Source: Acidobacteriota bacterium (GTDB taxonomy: Bacteria > Acidobacteriota > Blastocatellia > Pyrinomonadales > Pyrinomonadaceae). Taken from it: DNA of 64,000 bases. The notes beneath the pieces were generated by a model. The model saw nothing but the letters and a program-made list of their open reading frames with translations. It did no database searches and was not told the origin of the DNA. Positions 43,969 through 51,800 of the stretch are shown here, in pieces. The position numbers and the translations under genes are program-made. The stretch covers positions 1 to 64,000 of the forward strand of contig JAFAZX010000081.1 in assembly GCA_019239425.1 (NCBI GenBank), given 5' to 3'. The first letter of the stretch is position 1. Each line of letters begins with the position of its first letter.

Positions 43969-44454
43969 GTGAACCGCAAACTGATTCGCACGACACTGGC
44001 CGAGGTCAAGGGTCGCGAGACGGCGCCGCAGGCGCGTGAGAATTCGGAGAGGTCGGAGAGGCCAGAGAGGTCGGAGAGGCCGGCGCCGCCGCCGCGCGCG
44101 CCGCAGCACCGCCCTTCGGGCGGCGGGGCCGCCCCGCGCGAGGCGCGTGAGTCCTCCCCGGCCCGCGACCGCGACTCCTCTTCGGCCGCCGCCCTCGGGC
44201 GCAAGAAGATTCCGCCCGCCGAGACGAGCGCCGAAATCTTCTACTACAAGAAGCAGATGGATCAGCACACGCCGATGATCATCGTGCTGACCGACGGCGA
44301 GGAGGTCGAGGGCACCATCGAGTGGTACGACCGCACCGCGCTCAAGATCAACCGCAAGGGCGCGCCCAACATCATGCTGCTCAAGCACAACATCAAGTAC
44401 ATGTTCAAGGCCGAAGACCGCGACGGCGGCGGCAGCGAAGAGACCGGCGACTGA
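43969..44454 (+). CDS. Divergent Hfq-like Sm-fold protein with long disordered N-terminus
   Basis: 161 aa, GTG start with GAGGAG upstream. Residues 1-85 are low-complexity, rich in Arg, Glu, Ser and Pro with a tandem SERPERSERP segment. Residues about 90-148 resemble an Sm/Hfq domain: KKQMDQHTPMIIVLTDGEEV (Sm1), GTIEWYDRTALKIN, and IMLLKHNIKYMF, where LKHNI corresponds to the YKHAI Sm2 motif. Lys139 and His140 of Sm2 are kept. Hfq (usually 70-100 aa) binds sRNA/mRNA; here the added N-terminus may contact RNA too. The assignment rests on motif spacing, so it is probable rather than certain. Confidence 0.8.
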   Translation: MNRKLIRTTLAEVKGRETAPQARENSERSERPERSERPAPPPRAPQHRPSGGGAAPREARESSPARDRDSSSAAALGRKKIPPAETSAEIFYYKKQMDQHTPMIIVLTDGEEVEGTIEWYDRTALKINRKGAPNIMLLKHNIKYMFKAEDRDGGGSEETGD

Positions 44455-44558
44455 ACTGAAGTGGACGACGCCGGGGGAGAGAGGCCCTCGCGGGGGCGGC
44501 CCCGGCGGCCGTCCGCGCTTCCCCCCGACACCCTCACCCGAGGCACCGGCTCCGAGAG

Positions 44559-45623
44559 ATGAAAGACTCTTCATCCAACCCCGCCGCGGCGGGGCGCACG
44601 GGCGCGCGCGCCCCGCGCATCGGCATCACGATGGGCGACCCCGCAGGCATCGGCCCCGAGGTCGTCCTCAAGGCCGTGGCCGAGCCCGAGGTGCTCGCGG
44701 CCTGCGTGCCCGTCATCGTCGGCGACGCGCGGCACCTCGCGCACGCCGCGCGCACGCTCGACCTCCGGTGCGGCTACGACATCGTGCGCCGCGGAGAAGC
44801 CTTCCCCGAAGAGACGAACGGCCCCGTCATCTACCACCTCGACAACATCCGGGGGACGGTCGCGCCGGGCGTCGAGTCGGGCGACGCGGGCCGCGCCGCG
44901 GCCGAGTACATCGAGGCGGCGGTCGAGCTGTGCGGCGCGGGCGCCGTCGACGCCATTGCCACCGCGCCCATCAACAAGCGCGCGCTCTTCCTGGGCGGCT
45001 ACAGCTTCCCGGGCCACACGGAGTTCCTCGCGCACCTGACGGGGAGCGCGGAGTCCGCGATGGCCTTCGTCGCCTCGAACCTGCGCATCGTCCTCATCTC
45101 CACGCACGTCCCCCTGGCCGAGGCCATCCGCCTCGTCGAGAAGGAGCGCATCACGCGCGTCACGCGGCTCGCCAACCGCGAGCTGAAGCGCTGGGGCATC
45201 GAGCGCCCGCGCATCGCCGTCGCGGCCCTGAACCCGCACGGCGCGGAGGGCGGGCTGTTCGGCGTCGAGGAGGCGGCCGAGATCATGCCGGCCGTCCAAG
45301 CTTGCCGCGAGGAGGGCTTGGAGGTCTCGGGGCCGCATTCGGCCGACACGGTCTTCCTGCGCGCCTCGCGCGGCGAGTTCGACGCCGTGATTTCGTGTTA
45401 CCATGACCAGGCGATGATCCCCGTGAAGTGCCTCTCGTTCGGCGAGGCGGTCAACGTCACGCTGGGTCTGCCGTTCATCCGCACCTCCGTCGACCACGGC
45501 ACGGCCTTCGACATCGCGGGCCGCGGCGTCGCGGAGCATTCGAGTATGGTCGCCGCCATCACCCTGGCCGCGCGCCTCGCGCGCGCCGACGAGAGCGGCA
45601 GGGCAGTTGAAGTGGAAGGATGA
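44559..45623 (+). CDS. pdxA: 4-hydroxythreonine-4-phosphate dehydrogenase PdxA
   Basis: 354 aa. RIGITMGDPAGIGPEVVLKA opens the family; ATAPINKRAL, FPGHTEFLAHLTG (metal His) and CYHDQAMIPVKCLSF (metal His/Asp), then FIRTSVDHGTAFDIAG, are all diagnostic. PdxA acts in the DXP-dependent pyridoxal 5'-phosphate pathway. The stop TGA is contributed by the first GGATGAAGG word of the following repeat. No other pdx gene is visible in the window. Confidence 0.97.
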   Translation: MKDSSSNPAAAGRTGARAPRIGITMGDPAGIGPEVVLKAVAEPEVLAACVPVIVGDARHLAHAARTLDLRCGYDIVRRGEAFPEETNGPVIYHLDNIRGTVAPGVESGDAGRAAAEYIEAAVELCGAGAVDAIATAPINKRALFLGGYSFPGHTEFLAHLTGSAESAMAFVASNLRIVLISTHVPLAEAIRLVEKERITRVTRLANRELKRWGIERPRIAVAALNPHGAEGGLFGVEEAAEIMPAVQACREEGLEVSGPHSADTVFLRASRGEFDAVISCYHDQAMIPVKCLSFGEAVNVTLGLPFIRTSVDHGTAFDIAGRGVAEHSSMVAAITLAARLARADESGRAVEVEG

Positions 45624-45694
45624 AGGCGGAAGGATGAAGGATGAAGTAACCGCTGTCTTCCCTTCATCCTTCATCCTTCCGCCTTCATCCTTCC
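45614..45694. repeat. Palindromic repeat with perfect 33-bp arms
   Basis: The arms 45614-45646 and 45662-45694 pair perfectly (33 bp) around a 15-nt loop, using GGATGAAGGCGG words. The left arm covers the pdxA stop; the right arm ends about 24 nt before the response regulator start. Confidence 0.95.
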
Positions 45695-45718
45695 AAATAC
45701 CCGGAGGTTTTCAAGCAC

Positions 45719-46126
45719 GTGTCAGCAGAGAGTGAGGCCTCACGGCGCATCCTCGTGGCCGACGACGACCCGGCGATTTTGCGCCTGGTGACGGCCATCG
45801 TCGAGAAGGAGGGCTACACGGTGGTGCCCGCGCGCGACGGCCGCGAGGCGTACCAACTCCTCCAGAAGGGCGGCGACTTCGACGCCTGCATCTTCGACGT
45901 GGTGATGCCGCACATCCAGGGGCCGGAACTCGTCCGCTACATGAAGACCGAGCGGAAGCTGATGAAGATTCCGGTGATGATGATGACGGCCGAGCAGAAC
46001 CCGAAACTCTCCTCCGACAGCTTCTCCGCCGGGGCCGTCGTCTTCCTCCCCAAGCCCTTCACGACCTCTCAGCTCCAGACCATGCTGCGCATGCTGATCA
46101 ACAAGTCGCGCGGCGAGCAGGGTTAA
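45719..46126 (+). CDS. Single-domain response regulator (receiver only)
   Basis: 135 aa, GTG start with CGGAGG upstream. LVADDDPAI gives the acidic pocket (Asp15/16), Asp60 in CIFDVVMP is the phosphoacceptor, Thr90 in MMMTA and Lys112 in LPKPF complete the site. There is no output domain, so it works like CheY/Spo0F types, through protein contacts or phosphorelay. No histidine kinase is adjacent. Confidence 0.94.
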   Translation: MSAESEASRRILVADDDPAILRLVTAIVEKEGYTVVPARDGREAYQLLQKGGDFDACIFDVVMPHIQGPELVRYMKTERKLMKIPVMMMTAEQNPKLSSDSFSAGAVVFLPKPFTTSQLQTMLRMLINKSRGEQG

Positions 46127-46168
46127 ACCCGCGGCCGGACATCCAGGGGGAAGGACGAGGAGAATTTT

Positions 46169-46849
46169 ATGAACCGACCGAATCCTTCGCACGCGACGCG
46201 CGCCGCGCTCTGCGGCGCCGCGCTCCTCATGCTCGCGGCCCTCTGCGCGGCGGGCGCGGGCGCGCAGTCGGGCCGCAAGGCGCAGAAGCCGCTCGGGCTG
46301 CCCACCGAGAAGCCGACGCCGGCCGACCCCGCGGACAAGCCCGCCGCGCCGAAGAACGTCGAGCCGACGGTCACCTTCCTCGTCCTGAAGGACGACACGC
46401 TCTCGGTCAGCTACGACTCTCTGGCGCGCGACGACGTGGCCGCGGCCTTCGTCGAGAGGCTGCGGCGGGTCGGCCGCGACGTGGAGGTGAAGGACGGCGG
46501 CAAGGGGCGGCGGCAGGAGGCGCGCGAGCAAGCGAAGAAGCAGGAGAAGGCCTTCGTCGTCTTCTTCCAGATGGAGGAGACCGGCATCGGCTCAAGCTCC
46601 CAGACCGACCTGCGCGGGATGGTGATGCGGACTTACGTCTACACGCCGAAGACGGGCGACCTCAAGTTCTCAGACACGATCTTCCAGCGGCCTTACTATG
46701 ACTCGGCGCGCGTCGGCGGCGTGCGCGTGCCCGTCCCGACGCGGCGCATCGAGCGCTACCCCTCGCAGTACCAGCTCCAGCAGGCCGCGCGCGACGCCGC
46801 CGACCGCCTCCTCTCGCGCTTCAACATCACCCCGCCGCCGGAACAATGA
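46169..46849 (+). CDS. Secreted protein of unknown function (226 aa)
   Basis: ATG 46169 with GGACGAGGAG upstream. Signal peptide (residues about 12-32, LLMLAALCAAGAGAQS), a Lys/Pro-rich linker, then a mixed fold with VTFLVLKDDTLSVSYDSLAR and VVFFQMEETGIGSSSQTDL. No domain is recognised. It is followed by the GspG-like protein gene, with which it is probably co-transcribed. Confidence 0.75.
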   Translation: MNRPNPSHATRAALCGAALLMLAALCAAGAGAQSGRKAQKPLGLPTEKPTPADPADKPAAPKNVEPTVTFLVLKDDTLSVSYDSLARDDVAAAFVERLRRVGRDVEVKDGGKGRRQEAREQAKKQEKAFVVFFQMEETGIGSSSQTDLRGMVMRTYVYTPKTGDLKFSDTIFQRPYYDSARVGGVRVPVPTRRIERYPSQYQLQQAARDAADRLLSRFNITPPPEQ

Positions 46850-46880
46850 GAGTAGGCAGGAGGCAGATGGCAGCAGGCAG

Positions 46881-46920
46881 TAAGGAGGATGAGAGGCACG
46901 CCGTCTCTCATCCTCCTTTA
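46881..46920. repeat. Short palindromic repeat with GTAGGCA words upstream
   Basis: Arms TAAGGAGGATGAGAG (46881-46895) and the complementary 46905-46920 enclose a 9-nt loop. GTAGGCAG/GATGGCAG words precede it (46851-46880) without a matching right arm, so this is a partial or decayed element. Confidence 0.75.
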
Positions 46921-47937
46921 TTGTCGAAGACGAAGGGCAGGGTGTTTCTCGTCTTCGCTTTCGCCCTCTGCCTTTTGTCCGTCGACGCGTCGGCGCAGAA
47001 GAAGCCGAAGCCGGCGCTGAAGGCTTCGGACGCGCGGCGGGCCGTCGCGGAGGCGCCGGGGTTCGCGCTGTCGAAGGGCGCGGTGAAGGTCAAGGAGGTG
47101 AGTCCGGCCGGCTCGACGCCCGTGACGGTCTCGGCCGTCGTGACCGAGGCGTTCCGGCTCGTGCGCGTCGAGGACGAGCGCGTCGAGCAGACGGGCGGCG
47201 TCTTCAGGGTCAAGCGCTGGCGCGCCGCCGAGTTCCGCACGGGCGACCGCGCTTGGGAGGAGTTCGAACTCTTCGCGGAGGCCGTCGGCCCGGAGCGGCT
47301 CGAAGCCGCGCGCGCGGCGCTCGAAGAGCTGGTCACGGAGTTCGAGGCGCGGCAGGCGAAGGTCGGGGCCGGCTGGGAGGTCACGGCGCGCACCGCGGAG
47401 GAGGAGGCCGTCAACGCCGGCAAGTCCGGCTCGAAGAAGCAGGAGAAGAAACGCGAGGAGGAGAAGCAGCCGGCGGCCGAGCCCCTGACGCGCGGGCCGC
47501 TCACCATCAAGCAGCTCTCCTTCATGGGCTCTTCGGCCGTGGCCGAGGTCGAAGTCGCGGGCGTCTTCACCCTGGCGAGGGACGCGCGCGGCCGCTGGCG
47601 CGCGACCGGCTTCGAAGTCGGCGGCGAGACGGTCGGCGACCCGGAGGCGCTCTGGCGCGCGGTCAACGAGCGCAAGGCGGCGCGCGCGCGCGCAGACCTC
47701 GCGGAGATCAGAGAGGCGCTCGACGCCTTCCGCCGCGAGCGCGGCTTCTACGTCGTCGGCGAGGACTCGGTCGTCCTCTTCGACCACCTCAGCCCGCGCT
47801 ACGCCAGGCGCGTCATACGCCTCGACCCCTGGCACAACCCCTACCGCTACAACGGCACGCAAGCCTCTTACACACTCACCTCCGACGGCCCCGACGGCAA
47901 GCGCGACACCACCGACGACATCGGAAGGCAAAAGTAA
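46921..47937 (+). CDS. Secreted protein with GspG-like C-terminal segment
   Basis: About 338 aa. The frame is open from 46846, but the first 25 codons are repeat sequence; TTG 46921 or GTG 46942 (with GAAGGGCAGG) begins the signal peptide (FLVFAFALCLLSVDASAQ). A Lys/Glu-rich linker lies near residue 175. The C-terminal 80 residues have an alternating helix, LDPWHNPYRYNG and SDGPDGKRDTTDDI, closely resembling the C-terminus of type II secretion pseudopilin GspG. The N-terminal pilin methylation motif is absent. The stop TAA lies within a following repeat. Confidence 0.72.
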   Translation: MSKTKGRVFLVFAFALCLLSVDASAQKKPKPALKASDARRAVAEAPGFALSKGAVKVKEVSPAGSTPVTVSAVVTEAFRLVRVEDERVEQTGGVFRVKRWRAAEFRTGDRAWEEFELFAEAVGPERLEAARAALEELVTEFEARQAKVGAGWEVTARTAEEEAVNAGKSGSKKQEKKREEEKQPAAEPLTRGPLTIKQLSFMGSSAVAEVEVAGVFTLARDARGRWRATGFEVGGETVGDPEALWRAVNERKAARARADLAEIREALDAFRRERGFYVVGEDSVVLFDHLSPRYARRVIRLDPWHNPYRYNGTQASYTLTSDGPDGKRDTTDDIGRQK

Positions 47938-47944
47938 AAAGGCA

Positions 47945-47989
47945 AAAGGCAAAAGTGAAGGCGGCTTGCCCGCTCTTACTTTTGCCTTT
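47945..47989. repeat. Palindromic repeat between convergent genes, GGCAAAA type
   Basis: Arms of AAAGGCAAAAGT (47945-47956) and the complement (47978-47989), plus an inner GCGG/CCGC pair. Further GGCAAAA words begin at about 47926 and supply the stop of the GspG-like gene; the stop of the opposing methyltransferase is just outside the right arm. Confidence 0.78.
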
Positions 47990-47992
47990 CCT

Positions 47993-48769
47993 TTACGCCT
48001 TGACGACGATGAGGTGGCTCTGCGAGAGCTTCAGCTCGCGGAACTTGGAGGGGCGGGGTGTGCCCGTGCCGAAGTCTGGGTGTGTGATGTCGGGCATGCC
48101 GAGTTCGTCGATCAGTTCTTTGACGAAGCCGACCATGCCGTAGTCGTGTGTGGCGTAGAGGCCGCGCTGGAGGCCGCGCTTGGCGATGCGCGTGAGTGAG
48201 CCGGCGAGCGGCAGGCGGCCGAGCCGGCTGTTGTGCAGGCGCGTGGCGGCGCGGCTCAGCCGGTAGCGCAACTGGCTCCGGTCGGTGCGGCGCGGGCGGT
48301 AGCGCACGCCGTCGGGCCAGAAGTCCCAGTAGCCCGTGCCCCAGTCTTCGATGACGTAGAGGCCGCCCGGCTTGAGGTGTCGGTCGAAGAGGTGCCAGAA
48401 GCTGACGCGGGCCAGCTCGCCGACGTGCGAGCAGTCGTCGATGATGACGTCGAAACCCTCGGGCGCGCACTCGCGCGCGATGCGGTCGAGGAGCGCGGTG
48501 TCCTGCTGCCCGCCCCGGTAGAGGCGTACGCGCCCGGTCGGGTCTTCGATCTCGGCCGGGTTGAGGTCGAGGCCGGCGATACGGCCGCGCTCGAAGTAGT
48601 CGCGCCAGAGCAGGAGCGAGCCGCCCTTGAGGACGCCGAGCTCTAACAGCCGCACGTCTTTGTCGAGCAGCGGGCGGAAATACTCCTCGTAGTTGCGCAG
48701 GTAGTGCGTGTGCTGCGCCTTGTCCGTGTCGTAGTTCGAGGCGTCGAGCGCCCTTTTCGTCGAAGTCAT
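47993..48769 (-). CDS. SAM-dependent methyltransferase, MycE/TylF-like
   Basis: 258 aa. LLELGVLKGGSLLLW is motif I, AGLDLNP the following strand, and FDVIIDDCSHVGE with GGLYVIEDWGTGYW matches the metal-binding IDD/ED region of macrocin- and mycinose-type O-methyltransferases. These methylate sugars of glycosides or surface polysaccharides. It starts 1 nt after the stop of the methyltransferase upstream, so the two form a two-gene operon likely for glycan or secondary metabolite tailoring. The acceptor is unknown. Confidence 0.88.
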   Translation of the reverse strand: MTSTKRALDASNYDTDKAQHTHYLRNYEEYFRPLLDKDVRLLELGVLKGGSLLLWRDYFERGRIAGLDLNPAEIEDPTGRVRLYRGGQQDTALLDRIARECAPEGFDVIIDDCSHVGELARVSFWHLFDRHLKPGGLYVIEDWGTGYWDFWPDGVRYRPRRTDRSQLRYRLSRAATRLHNSRLGRLPLAGSLTRIAKRGLQRGLYATHDYGMVGFVKELIDELGMPDITHPDFGTGTPRPSKFRELKLSQSHLIVVKA

Positions 48770-48770
48770 A

Positions 48771-49796
48771 TCAGACCTTTCTCAAGTAAAAAATTGCCTG
48801 GTCGCCTTCGCCGGTTCTATTCAACTCTCGGGCGCGCGCTTCGAAGGCGGCGAGCTCTTCGGGCGCGAAGACGGAGTCGGAAGGGTTGACGAAGTAGGAG
48901 CGCGGGTCTGTGAGCGGGATGTCGCGCGCGTACTGCTCGCTCCCCCAGAACTGGAAGGCCGTCGAGTCGTAGGCGACTTCGTCGACGCTGAACCCGGCCC
49001 CCTCGGCCAGAGACCTGAAGGTCTGCTCGGTGTAGAGGAAGAGGTGGCGCGGCGCGTCGAGCTGAACCCAGTCGACGCCGTACTCCGCCCAGGCGCGCGC
49101 GACGACGGGGATGCGGATGACGGCGTAGTGCCCCGGCCTCAAGACCCTGCGAATCTCTGCGAGCGCCCGGCGCGCGTCCGGCACGTGTTCGAGCGAATGG
49201 TTGGCGAGGACGAGGTCGAACTGGCGCGTGAGGTCGGAGAGTTCGGCCTTGAGCACGCGCACGCCGCTCTCGTATTCGATCTCCCCGGCCACGAACGGGT
49301 CGACGCCCACCAGATCTGTAAAGCCGAAGTGGCCGAGCGAGACGAGCGTCGCGCCCGCGCCGGAGCCTACGTCGAGGACGCCCGAGTCCGGTTGCAGCCG
49401 CAGGTCGAGCCGCGTCTCCGAGAGGTACGGCGGGAAGCCGACGACCACACGCCCCGCGCGCGCGGCGAGCAGTCGCCCGAGCGGGCGGCGCAGCTCGCCG
49501 AGCGGACGACGACGCCCGCAGTAGTAGCGCGCCGCGCGGCCCCTGATGAACGTCGCGGCGCGGCGTGCCAGTCTCTTCTTGAGCCCGGCCCCGGCCGCCT
49601 GCTCGGGCGGGCGCAGGGAGTAGTAGTCGCCCGCGTAGTACGGGGCGAGGTCGGGCACCTCGCTTATGTGGAGCGTGCCGCAGGCGGCGCACTCCAGATA
49701 GTCGAACTCGTCGCGCGTCCCCGCGAACATCTCGCGCGCGCGGTGCAGGCGGTTGCCCTCGCTGTTGCCGCAGACGCGACAGGCTCTCTCTCCCAT
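48771..49796 (-). CDS. SAM-dependent methyltransferase with N-terminal zinc ribbon
   Basis: 341 aa from ATG 49796 with GTGGAG upstream. CRVCG and CAACG near the N-terminus form a zinc ribbon as in many sugar C- or O-methyltransferases of surface polysaccharide clusters. Motif I is VLDVGSGAGATL, and ANHSLEHVPDARRALAEI with VLRPGHYAVIRIP are methyltransferase-11 features. It is coupled with the MycE-like gene that follows. Substrate unknown. Confidence 0.88.
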   Translation of the reverse strand: MGERACRVCGNSEGNRLHRAREMFAGTRDEFDYLECAACGTLHISEVPDLAPYYAGDYYSLRPPEQAAGAGLKKRLARRAATFIRGRAARYYCGRRRPLGELRRPLGRLLAARAGRVVVGFPPYLSETRLDLRLQPDSGVLDVGSGAGATLVSLGHFGFTDLVGVDPFVAGEIEYESGVRVLKAELSDLTRQFDLVLANHSLEHVPDARRALAEIRRVLRPGHYAVIRIPVVARAWAEYGVDWVQLDAPRHLFLYTEQTFRSLAEGAGFSVDEVAYDSTAFQFWGSEQYARDIPLTDPRSYFVNPSDSVFAPEELAAFEARARELNRTGEGDQAIFYLRKV

Positions 49797-49841
49797 TGAC
49801 TCCACCGGCGGGTGAATTATCGCCCCGACGAAAACGGCGGC

Positions 49842-49869
49842 ATTATACATGCGCGCCGCGCCCGCAAAG
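49842..49869 (-). promoter_or_regulatory. Promoter for the methyltransferase pair
   Basis: A perfect TATAAT on the minus strand (49847-49842), with a weak CTTTGC -35 about 16 nt upstream. It lies about 46 nt before the methyltransferase ATG. Confidence 0.5.
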
Positions 49870-49886
49870 CGCCCCGGAAAATCAGC

Positions 49887-49916
49887 TTGACGCTCGGTCG
49901 GCGCGGGTGTTAGGTT
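49887..49916 (+). promoter_or_regulatory. Possible promoter for the long response regulator
   Basis: TTGACG (49887-49892), 18-nt spacer and TAGGTT (49911-49916). The -10 is weak. The leader would be about 120 nt and GC-rich. Confidence 0.35.
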
Positions 49917-50045
49917 TGATTTGCGGCCTTCGTGCGTGGTTTCAGGCGAGGGGCCGCCGAACATGCCCTGCCGACGCCCACGCGCGAAAGCGTTCCTTTA
50001 CTTGCCCCCTCGGAGCGTTCGGCCCCCTGACACAAGGAGACTCTT

Positions 50046-51761
<1,716 letters not shown>

Positions 51762-51762
51762 T

Positions 51763-51791
51763 TTCCCTTTTCCACTTTGCCTCCGTATAAT
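51763..51791 (+). promoter_or_regulatory. valS promoter with perfect TATAAT close to the start codon
   Basis: TATAAT at 51786-51791 ends 9 nt before the ATG at 51801; the -35 is poor (TTCCCT, 51763-51768, 17-nt spacer). Transcription would begin at about 51797-51801, implying a leaderless or nearly leaderless mRNA. Confidence 0.6.
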
Positions 51792-51800
51792 CGAACGGTC

